Positions 19,670 to 28,393 of a DNA stretch of 64,000 nucleotides are shown here, piece after piece. Origin of the DNA: Bdellovibrionales bacterium (GTDB lineage Bacteria > Bdellovibrionota > UBA1018); assembly GCA_947380295.1 (NCBI GenBank), contig CANCQK010000013.1:1-64000 (forward strand), written 5' to 3'. The translations under genes were made by a program, and so were the position numbers. Numbering within the stretch: the stretch's first letter is position 1; each line of letters begins with the position of its first letter. The notes under the pieces were generated by a model. The model was not told where the DNA came from. It saw nothing but the letters and a program-made list of their open reading frames with translations, and did not search any database.

Positions 19670-21750
19670 GGCTCTTTAAGAAAATGTTTAAATTAAATTT
19701 ATTTAAAATGAGTTTGGCACTTGGGCTGATTTTATTTCCTCGGCCCTCTCTCGCCTGGATACCTGCAAGCGACTTCACGCATGCTAGATTTAGAATCTAC
19801 GCACTCTACACGTCTTCTGACCCGTTTTGTGGAAGCGACTCATTGGTTGCGACAATACCCTTTGATAAAACCGTTTTTCATCAAAACGACAGCAATGCTT
19901 CGACTTATGTCCAGTCTTCTGCAGACGCCAATGGCCTCGAATACATTGATGAGGACTTTGTCAACCCGGTTCAGTTCTCAGATTCGGTTCCAATGAATTT
20001 TCCAACAGAAGGTATTCAGTGCATTATTCTCATTACCCACAACCGTGCACAATTGAGTACAAATGGTGGAAAAAACTATCAAACCTCAACTCAGGTGGGT
20101 GATGCTGACCACCCGTGGACGGATTTGAATTCAGATGCACTCTGTAATGCAGGCTATAGGAGTAGCTCCGTTGGAGGCGATTCTGATTTTGAGCCATTCG
20201 CTACTTGTCAAGAAGCTGCAGTGGCGGCTGTTTTCCCAAACCGAATCCAACAGGACTTTAACCAGTACAAAGTAAGTCGCGGTTCAGCGGCGGCATCCGC
20301 CCAGCTAGGAGGATGCAGTGGTTCTGAATTGAAGATTCTTCCGATTTATTTCAGCACTGCCTCAGGTTGTGACTTCAAAGGGAGTAGTTTTGGAAGTTGC
20401 TTTGGCAATTTCTCTAGTTCATTGGGCTTTAATTTAAGCGCGCCTCCGGTGTCCCAAGGTGATAGGTTCCACGGAGTCAAAATGAATGCAACCGACCCAA
20501 GCTCCGAATATACTTTCTATTTTGACACCACAGAGTTAATCGGTGCAATGGGAGGTGGGCAATTTCACGACTCTGTTGGGTGCAGGCCCGGAGGCTTCCC
20601 GAGATTTAGCCTGGGCACTTCTCCTGCTTCAAGCCAGTCTCCCAATTCATCTCAGTCCACCACGCCATTTCCAATTCCCGCTCCCTTGCCGTCGCCATCA
20701 GGTCAAAATAGTCCTACCATGAGTTGTTATGGCAACGTCATGACGGGTACCTCAACGATTTGGCTACTCTACTATGGCAACTGGGATGTATCCGATGCGG
20801 AACAGCTCCGCATGTATACCACGCTCAATGCATTCGTGAGCGATTTAGTGAACGATCAATCGGTAACTTCCTATTTGAACGTCGTTAAGTCTTATGGTGC
20901 ATCGGCAAGTTTGGCTTTCAATTTTGAAACTAATGTAAGATTGATTCCGTCCGATGGAAATTTATCTCTAATCACCCAACAAAATAACCAACCAGACTTC
21001 CAGACTGGCCTTAGCAACGTTGTATCGTCCATAGGCTCATTTCATGGAAATGAGATCATTTTTATTATCCCTTCAAAAGATCTAAGGCCATGGGTTCCGG
21101 GTATGCACTCTTCCTTTCTCGGAAGGTTTGGAAACGAAGAAAGGGTCAAATATGCAATTGCTTCGGCAGGAGATTATCTCTGGAGCGATCCATTTTATGG
21201 CCCGATTTTTCAAAGATCATACGTTACACCGAATGGGAGGAGTGCTGACTTACTCATACGAGTTTTCCTTCATGAACTTGTTGAAACCTTGAGCGATCCT
21301 GTCGGTGGCTGGGTTGCTGATGACGGCATTGGGTCAGAAATAGCTGATTTGTGCGGCAATTCCCTTCATACAAACACTGGGGCCGACTCGTCTGGGAATG
21401 CGTTTTCTTACAACATGGAAATCAACGGACATAAGTATGACGTGGATTCAGTTGCTCAAAAAAATAATCCTCTCACTACAAGGTGGATCAGTTCGGGAGG
21501 CACGAGCTACCCTGCTTTTAAATATCCTTCTCAGATTTATGATGTTCCGAGATGTGCTCCGCTTCAGAGCTGGACGAATGACGGTTACTGTGCGAGCGAC
21601 GGTAAGCTGTATCGATGCGGAGCGGGAACTCAGCTGGATACCGGCAGCCTCATGTGTAACCGCAACGCCAGTCTGGGTGCGGTCGTAAATCCGCCCACGC
21701 CTGGTCCTGACCGGACCACTTTCTGTACGTTGAGCTACGTTCCATACTAA
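19666..21750 (+). CDS. Secreted protein with EXORDIUM/PHI-1-like domain
   Basis: The 694-aa product has a signal peptide (MSLALGLILFPRPSLA, ending at about residue 30). An N-terminal region to about 310 is rich in Cys and of unknown type. A Ser/Pro/Gln linker spans about 318-350. A C-terminal region carries IWLLYYGNW (365-373) and a following helix with FVSDLVNDQSVTSYL. Further on, FLHELVETLSDP (534-545) precedes EIADLCG (558-564). That spacing and wording match the plant EXORDIUM/PHI-1 family and related bacterial secreted proteins, where HExxE and the later Glu/Cys block may bind metal. The tail is Cys-rich. The protein lies in the insert bounded by the 123-bp repeats and overlaps the small lipoprotein gene by 4 bp. 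The family call is by motif and the function is unknown. Confidence 0.6.
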   Translation: MRLFKKMFKLNLFKMSLALGLILFPRPSLAWIPASDFTHARFRIYALYTSSDPFCGSDSLVATIPFDKTVFHQNDSNASTYVQSSADANGLEYIDEDFVNPVQFSDSVPMNFPTEGIQCIILITHNRAQLSTNGGKNYQTSTQVGDADHPWTDLNSDALCNAGYRSSSVGGDSDFEPFATCQEAAVAAVFPNRIQQDFNQYKVSRGSAAASAQLGGCSGSELKILPIYFSTASGCDFKGSSFGSCFGNFSSSLGFNLSAPPVSQGDRFHGVKMNATDPSSEYTFYFDTTELIGAMGGGQFHDSVGCRPGGFPRFSLGTSPASSQSPNSSQSTTPFPIPAPLPSPSGQNSPTMSCYGNVMTGTSTIWLLYYGNWDVSDAEQLRMYTTLNAFVSDLVNDQSVTSYLNVVKSYGASASLAFNFETNVRLIPSDGNLSLITQQNNQPDFQTGLSNVVSSIGSFHGNEIIFIIPSKDLRPWVPGMHSSFLGRFGNEERVKYAIASAGDYLWSDPFYGPIFQRSYVTPNGRSADLLIRVFLHELVETLSDPVGGWVADDGIGSEIADLCGNSLHTNTGADSSGNAFSYNMEINGHKYDVDSVAQKNNPLTTRWISSGGTSYPAFKYPSQIYDVPRCAPLQSWTNDGYCASDGKLYRCGAGTQLDTGSLMCNRNASLGAVVNPPTPGPDRTTFCTLSYVPY

Positions 21751-21758
21751 GTAGTCCC

Positions 21759-21825
21759 CTTGAGTTCCGTCCCCAGGCTTACCAGGCTTAGGTTAAAGAA
21801 AAGTGCAGGCAGGGACGGAGTCAAG
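21759..21825. repeat. Inverted pair of REP-like cores at right edge of insert
   Basis: CTTGAGTTCCGTCCC (21759-21773) and GGGACGGAGTCAAG (21812-21825) are inverted copies, with one extra base in the left arm, about 38 bp apart. Between them AGGCTTA is directly repeated (CCAGGCTTACCAGGCTTAGG). The core is the one found beside the Y1 transposase. The doublet could fold as a stem and act as a terminator for the EXORDIUM-like gene, whose stop codon is 9 bp upstream. Confidence 0.6.
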
Positions 21826-21836
21826 TTCTTGTTGAT

Positions 21837-21959
21837 CGTCTTTGAAGCGGTGAAAAGAGCTCGAATCTGGGTGGGGCCTCGAGTCAATATTTTAGCCCAT
21901 TCTCAAGTTACGCAGTGACATCCCGACGGTTTCAAATTAAAATTTGAGGCGCATGCCCC
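21837..21959 (+). repeat. 123-bp direct repeat, right copy
   Basis: This is the second copy of the 18904-19026 segment (119 of 123 bases identical). It holds an orphan piece of the subtilase 3' end, the spacer, and the ribosome site and start codon of the real lnt gene. The junctions are sharp on both sides: homology starts at CGTCTTTG and ends at ATGCCCC. Confidence 0.93.
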
Positions 21960-23611
21960 GTAAAACAACTCGTTGGAAAAGCTTAATTCCGTCACCTCGG
22001 GCCTTTCTCATTTTAAAGACGCTCGATCCTTTGACTCTGCTTTCAGCGATTTTAGTGATCCTCGCATTTCCTCCCTGGAATTTTTCGTTCTTAGTTTGGG
22101 TTGCTTGGGTGCCCTGGTTTTTTGCCCTCAACCGCGCCCAAACTTTGAAACAATCCGTAGTGCAGGGGTTTTGGCTCAACTTTTTGATGAGCCTAGGCGT
22201 CTTTCATTGGGTGGCTGGAACTTTGGCTGAGTTTGGTAATTTACCACTCATCGTGGGTGTTTTCGGACTTTTGCTGTTTTGCCTAGTGGGGCAGCCCCAG
22301 TTTATTCTCTTTGCTTGGCTTCAGCGACTCCTGGTTTATCCACATTTGAATCGGGCGGAGGGGAAAACTCGTCCACAACTGCTTGTGATTTTGAGTTTGT
22401 GTGCTGGATTCATGTATGTGGGTTTGGATTGGATTTGTCCCAAAATTTTTATGGATACGATGGGCCATGCTTTGTGGAATGCTCCGTACATTCGACAGGC
22501 TGCTGATTTGGGTGGGGCGGCACTCCTCACTTTTTTAATCTTTTTGGTCAATGATGCGATTTATTTTGCTCTCAGGGGATCTACTTTTAAACGGGTTGCA
22601 ATCCAAAAGGTGATTCTCGCTCTTAGTCTTTATACCGTCTTTTGGGTGTATGGGTTTTTTCGGCTCCATCAAGTCCAGCAGATTTTAGCCCAAACCTCAA
22701 ACGGGGTTCAGGTTGCGGCGATTCAGGCCAATATTGGTGATTTTGAAAAGGTGGCCGCTGAAAAGGGAGTGGGGCGTGCAGCGCATCAGATTTTAGACTC
22801 CTATTCCGAATTAACTCGTGAGTCCATGCGGAGTGAGCGGAAACCTCAATTGATCGTGTGGCCCGAGACGGCCTATCCGACGACGTTTGGAAGCCCTCAT
22901 TCTCATACGGAAAATGAATTAGAAATGCGGATGAAGGCAATCATTCAGGAAATCCAGATCCCTCTTTTGTTTGGCGGTTACGACACGTCGAAGGGTAAGG
23001 ATTTTAACACCTTCTTTTTTCTGACGCCTCAAGAGAAGTTGACTGCCTATCATAAGAGCATTCTCCTGATGTTTGGAGAATACATTCCGGGAGCCGATTC
23101 GATCGCTTGGCTGAGGAACTCTTTTCCTCAGGTGGGAAACTTTGGTCGAGGCGCGGGCCCTGAGGTGGTCTCGATTCCCTATTTGGACCGACAGGGACGG
23201 GAGCAAACGCTCAAGGTGGCTCCTGCAATTTGCTATGAGGCCCTCTTTCCTAATTTTGCCATTGAATCTGCCCGTCAGGGGAGTCAGGCCATTTTTAATA
23301 TTACAAATGATGGATGGTTTGGGGGTTGGGCAGAACCGCAGCTCCACCTCGCACTATCGACCTTTAGGAGTATTGAAACGCGCCTCCCCCTGTTTCGCAG
23401 TACGAATACGGGAATCTCGGCGCTCGTTCTCCCTGATGGTGAAATTCCAGCCGCAACAGCAATTGACTCCCGGACGGTGATGAGTGCTTGGATCCCGCTG
23501 GCTGCCCCAATTCCTACGCTGATGAAAGCCTGGGGGGATTGGTTTGGACCCTTGGGTCTGTTTTTGGGCATGTTAGGTCTGTTTCTTTCTCGGCGATTTT
23601 TCCATTCCTAA
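21953..23611 (+). CDS. lnt: Apolipoprotein N-acyltransferase
   Basis: The 552-aa integral inner-membrane enzyme adds the third acyl chain to the N-terminal Cys of lipoproteins, the last step before Lol sorting. The N-terminal half has several membrane helices (for example LLSAILVILAFPPWNF). The C-terminal nitrilase-like domain shows VAAIQANIGDFEK, the catalytic Glu region IVWPETAYP, the Lys-containing loop YHKSILLMFGEYIPG, and the catalytic Cys in APAICYEALFP, then NITNDGWFG. The start is the ATG at 21953 with GAGG 3 nt upstream; a TTG at 21944 is possible. Only the first seven bases lie in the 123-bp repeat, so the gene survived the insertion intact. Its substrates would include the giant lipoproteins nearby. 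Confidence 0.95.
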   Translation: MPRKTTRWKSLIPSPRAFLILKTLDPLTLLSAILVILAFPPWNFSFLVWVAWVPWFFALNRAQTLKQSVVQGFWLNFLMSLGVFHWVAGTLAEFGNLPLIVGVFGLLLFCLVGQPQFILFAWLQRLLVYPHLNRAEGKTRPQLLVILSLCAGFMYVGLDWICPKIFMDTMGHALWNAPYIRQAADLGGAALLTFLIFLVNDAIYFALRGSTFKRVAIQKVILALSLYTVFWVYGFFRLHQVQQILAQTSNGVQVAAIQANIGDFEKVAAEKGVGRAAHQILDSYSELTRESMRSERKPQLIVWPETAYPTTFGSPHSHTENELEMRMKAIIQEIQIPLLFGGYDTSKGKDFNTFFFLTPQEKLTAYHKSILLMFGEYIPGADSIAWLRNSFPQVGNFGRGAGPEVVSIPYLDRQGREQTLKVAPAICYEALFPNFAIESARQGSQAIFNITNDGWFGGWAEPQLHLALSTFRSIETRLPLFRSTNTGISALVLPDGEIPAATAIDSRTVMSAWIPLAAPIPTLMKAWGDWFGPLGLFLGMLGLFLSRRFFHS

Positions 23612-23612
23612 G

Positions 23613-23628
23613 ACTGCGGCAGTTTTTT
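23613..23628 (+). terminator. Weak terminator candidate after lnt
   Basis: A short hairpin ACTG-CGG-CAGT is followed at once by six T residues, starting two bases after the lnt stop codon. The stem is only 4-5 bp, so this is a weak call. Confidence 0.3.
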
Positions 23629-23665
23629 GACTTAATAACTAAGTAATCTTGTCCGATATAGAAGC

Positions 23666-24646
23666 ATGGACAGTACTTGGATTGGATTTCAGGGGCGGAC
23701 TGCCATCGGGCGACGTTTTGTCTGGAAGAGCTTAATTTTATTGATGTTTTGTCTTGAGTTTGTGGACGTGAGCTTTGCTCATGAGCCAGTGCAAGAGCCT
23801 CACTCGCCCCCGGCTGCTTTGGGGACGATGAGTCAGCGCGTTAGGATTGCATGGGGACGCCTGAGTGAGTTGCCGACGGGCCTCACGTTGGCGGGGGGGG
23901 CTAAAAAGCTCTGGAAGCTAGAAAACGACATCGATCTTTTTAAACATTTGAAATTGGGTGTGGCCTCTCGGACTGATACGGTCCTGATTCGAAAGTTTTC
24001 GGCTGAAAACGGAAAAGAAGAACGCGAACGAGAAGTCACCATTTTTCTGCGCGAAAGCCAATCTGATGTCGAACTCCTTTTGGATTTAGCGCACGAGCTG
24101 GTGCATGCGACCTCGCGTCCGGCTTTTGATCCCTATGATCCTCATCTCAATGCAGGCCAGTACATTCACTTTGCGATTGATGGAACCGGGGGGGAAGTGG
24201 ATGCTGTTCTTGCTGAGTGCTCGGTTGCGCGAGAAATGGCCCAGAGATGGGGAGGTCAAATTCATCGATGCCGAAATTATTTGAGTCCATCCGACCTAGA
24301 GGCTCCGAGCGAGTCAGTCTTGAGTCGCCAGCGTGTAGTCGAAGATTTTTACCGAGTGGGTAATTGGATCACGGATCTTCGAAGTGGTTTAGGCCCTGAG
24401 TGGCGTCTTTTGCCTTTCTTGAGTGGGGATGCTCCTCGGCTCTATTCGTCAGCTGCTCATGCGCCTTATCCGGTCGCGCTTCTGCAAGAATATGAAGAAA
24501 TGACTCGTGCTGCTTGTGAGAACTCACGTGAGCGAAAGCGCAGTTTGCTCGCTGACGTGAGGAGAGAGAAAGACCCGCAGATCTCTGCTTTGAATGAGCT
24601 TCTGGCTAGTCGGTGCGGTAGCGGTATGACCGTTGCACATCAGTAG
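23666..24646 (+). CDS. Secreted HExxH putative metalloprotein, unknown family
   Basis: The 326-aa product has an N-terminal signal peptide (SLILLMFCLEFVDVSFA). Its central part contains LAHELVHATSRPAFDP, an HExxH zinc site. About 40 residues later comes GGEVDAVLAECSVAREM, with acidic residues well placed to be a third ligand as in gluzincins. Three or four Cys residues follow in the C-terminal half (for example HRCRNYL, ENSRERK near a Cys, SRCGSG). I do not recognise a named family. It may be a periplasmic or secreted peptidase. It stands alone between lnt and a GlsB-type gene, in the same direction, 54 bp after lnt. Confidence 0.55.
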   Translation: MDSTWIGFQGRTAIGRRFVWKSLILLMFCLEFVDVSFAHEPVQEPHSPPAALGTMSQRVRIAWGRLSELPTGLTLAGGAKKLWKLENDIDLFKHLKLGVASRTDTVLIRKFSAENGKEEREREVTIFLRESQSDVELLLDLAHELVHATSRPAFDPYDPHLNAGQYIHFAIDGTGGEVDAVLAECSVAREMAQRWGGQIHRCRNYLSPSDLEAPSESVLSRQRVVEDFYRVGNWITDLRSGLGPEWRLLPFLSGDAPRLYSSAAHAPYPVALLQEYEEMTRAACENSRERKRSLLADVRREKDPQISALNELLASRCGSGMTVAHQ

Positions 24647-24663
24647 CTCAGAGGGAAATTTTT

Positions 24664-24969
24664 ATGAGTGTCTTAGGTTGGGTCTTATTCGGCTTTATCG
24701 TCGGATTAGTGGCCAGGGCGATTACGCCCGGTCGCGATTCGATGGGGATTGTCGGTACTACGCTCTTAGGAATTTTAGGAGCGCTGTTTGCCGGCTGGCT
24801 GGGGCACGCGCTGGGGTGGTATTCGACAGAAGGGATGGGTGGGTTTATTTCTGCTACGGTGGGGGCTGTGGTTGTTCTCGCTGCTTATCACTTCTTTTCA
24901 GGTCGTCGGAAGGTGGCTCAACTCCCGCGCCGATCCTCAAAGGATGAGAGTCATCGAGACGTTGCTTGA
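24664..24969 (+). CDS. GlsB/YeaQ/YmgE family (transglycosylase-associated) membrane protein
   Basis: The 101-aa product has three predicted membrane helices with the family's glycine-rich pattern: LGWVLFGFIVGLVARAITPG, then GIVGTTLLGILGALFAGWLG, then GFISATVGAVVVLAAYHFF. These small inner-membrane proteins are common and often stress-induced. Their molecular role is not known, despite the historical name. The start ATG has GAGGGAAA about 8 nt upstream. Its 3' end overlaps the convergent permease gene by 19 bp. Confidence 0.9.
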   Translation: MSVLGWVLFGFIVGLVARAITPGRDSMGIVGTTLLGILGALFAGWLGHALGWYSTEGMGGFISATVGAVVVLAAYHFFSGRRKVAQLPRRSSKDESHRDVA

Positions 24970-26750
24970 GTGAGGGACGGGCTGGAGGTGATTGGGTGTG
25001 TTTTGTTGAGTCGACTTCGCTTCACACCGTACATGAAATAGACAAAAAATCCTGTGATGAGCCAGACTCCAAATCGGATCCAGTTAACGATGCCCAATTC
25101 GGTCATGAGGTAAGAGCAGGTTGAGAGACCGAGTACTGGGATGAGTGAAAGATTATTTCTGAAGCAGGCAGAGGCCAATGCGATCATCCCGATCGAAAAT
25201 GCACCGAACGGAATTTTTTCTGAGAAGACTTCCCAAGTGCTCAAATGAGGTTGTGTTGAGTCGCTCCAGCTGAAAAAGTGATAAATTTTTTCAGGCTGGT
25301 AGTAGGCTAAGAGTCCTACCAAGCCCATCAGAAGGAGAGGGAAGATCCACTTCGAGTTGATGTAGGGGGTTCGGAACTTGGCCCGACTCGTATCTCTGTG
25401 ATTGCCGAGTTTGAGCACTCCGCCACAAACCAAAACAAAGGCGAACAGAGTACCAATGCTCGTCAGGTCGGTCACTTCGGTTAAGTTCATGAAAAGAGAA
25501 GGAACTGCAACCACAATCCCCGTAACGATCGTGGAGAACCAGGGGGTCTTATACTTCGGATGAATCGATGCAAAAATGGGGGGCAAAAGGCCGTCTCGGC
25601 TCATGGACATAAAAATTCTGGGCTGCCCGACCTGAAACACTAAAATGACCGTAGCTAAGGCAACCACTGCGCTGATGTCAATAATCGCTGCCAGCCATCG
25701 AATATTTGCCACCTGGGGGCCAAACACGAAGGCAAGAGGGTCACCCACTCCGAGGCGTTCGTAGCTCACCATCCCGGTTAAGACGAGTGCAGTTAAGCTG
25801 TAAAGCGTCGTGCAGATGATGAGTGAGTAAATCATGCCCCGAGGAAGGTCTCTCTGGGGGTTTTTGCATTCTTCCGCAGTTGTTGAGATGGCATCAAATC
25901 CAATGTAAGCAAAAAAGACGGCTGAAACACCTTTGAGAACTCCTCGGACTCCATTAGGCGCAAATGGCACCCAATGGGTGGGCTGAACATAGGTGGCACC
26001 GACTAGGATGACCATGAGGACGACGCAAATTTTGAGGAGCACCAGGAGGTTCGAGGTGCGTTTAGACTCTTCAATTCCAACGTAGACGATCCAAGTAATG
26101 ACTAAGGTGATGAATAAGGCAGGAAGATTGCAGATGACTGGGATGCCTAAGAACCGGGGGGCATCCATCCAGGCTTGGTATCCATGGGCGAGGGCAGCTG
26201 TTTTTCCTCCCAAGGAGAGAGTCTGGAGGGTTTGGCCTTCTTGGAGGAGCTGGGCTACTTGTTTGAACCCACGGGAGGCGCTTAAGAAGTCCATCGTGAG
26301 AAAATCGGGGATGTGAATCCCGTATCCGGCCAAGAGGCCAGTGAAGTATTCGCTCCAAGAAATTGCACAAGCAATATTCCCGATAGCGTATTCCATCAAG
26401 AGGTCCCAGCCAATAATCCAAGCAATGATCTCGCCAAAGGAGGCGTAAGCGTAGCTGTAGGCAGAACCTGAAACTGGGATGGCAGAGGCAAATTCAGCGT
26501 AACAAAACGCTGAGAAAGCGCAGGCAATGGCAGTAAAAATGAAAAGGAATACGACAGCAGGGCCGCCGTCTGCGGCAGCATTACCGATGGTCGAAAAAAC
26601 GCCTGCACCCAAAACTGCGGCTACACCCAGGGCAGTTAGGTCCCAAACTCCAAGTGCTTTGCGAAGTTGGGAGGGGGAGTTCGCTGAAAGCTCAGCTTCT
26701 CGGGTTAGTACGTCGATATCTTTAGTTCTAAAAAGATTCTTCCAATTCAT
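24951..26750 (-). CDS. APC-family amino acid permease (cationic amino acid transporter type)
   Basis: The 599-aa product has about 12-14 membrane helices. The TM1 signature GVAAVLGAGVFSTIGNAA, the TM6-7 stretch VFFAYIGFDAISTTAEECKN and the loop PRIFMSMSRDGLLPPIF are typical of the CAT/YfnA-type APC transporters that move amino acids with protons or by exchange. It is divergent from, and clearly paralogous to, the permease at 26826. Both have a short hydrophilic N-terminus with a similar FxxKDxxxL opening. An insertion at about residues 165-200 distinguishes this copy. Substrate cannot be told from sequence. Confidence 0.9.
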   Translation of the reverse strand: MNWKNLFRTKDIDVLTREAELSANSPSQLRKALGVWDLTALGVAAVLGAGVFSTIGNAAADGGPAVVFLFIFTAIACAFSAFCYAEFASAIPVSGSAYSYAYASFGEIIAWIIGWDLLMEYAIGNIACAISWSEYFTGLLAGYGIHIPDFLTMDFLSASRGFKQVAQLLQEGQTLQTLSLGGKTAALAHGYQAWMDAPRFLGIPVICNLPALFITLVITWIVYVGIEESKRTSNLLVLLKICVVLMVILVGATYVQPTHWVPFAPNGVRGVLKGVSAVFFAYIGFDAISTTAEECKNPQRDLPRGMIYSLIICTTLYSLTALVLTGMVSYERLGVGDPLAFVFGPQVANIRWLAAIIDISAVVALATVILVFQVGQPRIFMSMSRDGLLPPIFASIHPKYKTPWFSTIVTGIVVAVPSLFMNLTEVTDLTSIGTLFAFVLVCGGVLKLGNHRDTSRAKFRTPYINSKWIFPLLLMGLVGLLAYYQPEKIYHFFSWSDSTQPHLSTWEVFSEKIPFGAFSIGMIALASACFRNNLSLIPVLGLSTCSYLMTELGIVNWIRFGVWLITGFFVYFMYGVKRSRLNKTHPITSSPSLTQATSR

Positions 26751-26825
26751 ACAATTTCTGTACTCTGGCCTATTCCTCGTCTATGACTTAAGGGGGACGT
26801 TGCAACGTATGCTAGGAGTGAAGAT

Positions 26826-28385
26826 ATGGCAAACCTTTTTATCAAAAAAGATGTGAACCGACTGATTGCAGACGCGGCTGACGCGACAGAGGGTGGTGAG
26901 TCTGGGCACCGACTCAAGCGAACTCTCGGGCCTTTCAATCTAATTATGCTCGGAGTTGGAGCAATTATTGGCGCAGGAATTTTTTCTCTCACGGGAACTG
27001 CAGCCGCTTACTACGCTGGGCCTGGGATTGTTTATAGCTTTATCATTGGTGGAATTTTGTGCGCTTTTGCTGGGCTTTGTTACGCAGAAATGGCCGCAAT
27101 GGTACCTGTTTCTGGTTCAGCTTATGCCTATTCCTACGCCACTTTGGGTGAGTTGATCGCCTGGATTATTGGCTGGGACCTCGTGCTCGAGTATGCGTTT
27201 GGCTCCGTGACGGTGGCGACATCTTGGTCCGGGTATTTTTTCTCCCTTTTAACTAAAACGCTGGGAGTACCCATTTCAGATGAGTGGATTCGGCTCACTA
27301 AGGGCCCGTGGGAGTTAGTTACCCTCACGGATGGAACTCAGGCTTTTGGTTGGTGGAACTTGCCAGCTACATTAGTAGCCCTCTTTTTAACTGGAATTCT
27401 GTATCGAGGGATTCAAGAGAGTGCTTTTATTAACAATCTGATTGTGGTTGTGAAATTGATGATCATTTTCGCATTCATTGCTCTGGGTTGGGCGGTCGTC
27501 GATCCTCTCCATTGGGTTGGAAATTCGGCAGCAACTGGCTTAGCTCGCTTGGTTCCCCCAGCCACACTCGCGATGAGAAACGGTCACGAGGTGATGAGCT
27601 TTGGTTGGCCGGGGGTTTTAACCGGGGCAGGCGTCGTGTTTTTCGCCTATATTGGGTTTGATGCAGTTTCTACAACTGCTCAGGAATGTCGAAACCCTTC
27701 GCGAGATCTTCCAATTGGGATTCTGGTTTCGCTTGTGACCTGCACGTTCCTCTATATTTTGATGGCTCTGGTGCTCACGGGAGTGGTTCCGTATCAGGAG
27801 CTAGGTGTTCCTGATCCAATCGCAGTAGGGGTGGATCGGATCGTTTCGCTCAGAGGTTGGTCAGAGGGGGGGCAGAAAATGTTCACCTTTGCGGTCAAGG
27901 TCGGCGCACTCGCAGGGCTGACTTCTGTCATCCTGGTGCTGATGCTGGGTCAGACTCGGATTTTCTACTCCATGGCTAAGGATGGGCTTTTGCCTTGGTT
28001 TGATCATCTGAGTGAAAAGTATTCGACCCCAGATTTTGCTACGGTGACGACGGGACTGATCGTTGCTCTTGGAGCAGGATTTCTCCCGATGAGTTTGGTG
28101 GGAGAGCTGGTCTCGATTGGGACACTGCTGGCGTTTGTTTTAGTTTGTGTTGGGATTCCGATTCTTCGCATTAAAAATCCGGATGTTCCAAGGCCTTTTA
28201 AAACTCCACTCTACTGGCTGGTTGCACCCCTGGGTGCGTTGGCTTGCTTTTGGGTGATGACAGGCCTCCCTCGGGACACATGGGTTCGCTTAGTGGTTTG
28301 GCTCATCATTGGTTTTGTGATCTATTTTGGATATGGCTCAAAGCACAGTAAGCTCAGACTGGAGTCTCAGAATGGCAAAAAGTGA
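26826..28385 (+). CDS. APC-family amino acid permease (cationic amino acid transporter type)
   Basis: The 519-aa inner-membrane transporter has TM1 IMLGVGAIIGAGIFSLTGTA, the TM6 region VFFAYIGFDAVSTTAQECRN and the loop TRIFYSMAKDGLLPWF, all diagnostic of the CAT/YfnA branch of APC permeases. AGGAG lies 7 nt upstream of the ATG, a good ribosome site. The 75-bp gap to the divergent paralogue at 26750 should contain both promoters. The pair probably arose by duplication and may differ in substrate or affinity. It converges with the lytic transglycosylase gene with only 8 bp between stops. Confidence 0.92.
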   Translation: MANLFIKKDVNRLIADAADATEGGESGHRLKRTLGPFNLIMLGVGAIIGAGIFSLTGTAAAYYAGPGIVYSFIIGGILCAFAGLCYAEMAAMVPVSGSAYAYSYATLGELIAWIIGWDLVLEYAFGSVTVATSWSGYFFSLLTKTLGVPISDEWIRLTKGPWELVTLTDGTQAFGWWNLPATLVALFLTGILYRGIQESAFINNLIVVVKLMIIFAFIALGWAVVDPLHWVGNSAATGLARLVPPATLAMRNGHEVMSFGWPGVLTGAGVVFFAYIGFDAVSTTAQECRNPSRDLPIGILVSLVTCTFLYILMALVLTGVVPYQELGVPDPIAVGVDRIVSLRGWSEGGQKMFTFAVKVGALAGLTSVILVLMLGQTRIFYSMAKDGLLPWFDHLSEKYSTPDFATVTTGLIVALGAGFLPMSLVGELVSIGTLLAFVLVCVGIPILRIKNPDVPRPFKTPLYWLVAPLGALACFWVMTGLPRDTWVRLVVWLIIGFVIYFGYGSKHSKLRLESQNGKK

Positions 28386-28393
28386 AGCCAATT

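Noticed and set aside
22283..22940. Minus-strand open frames inside lnt
   Set aside because: They lie wholly within the strongly supported lnt coding sequence and have no start signals or recognisable domains.
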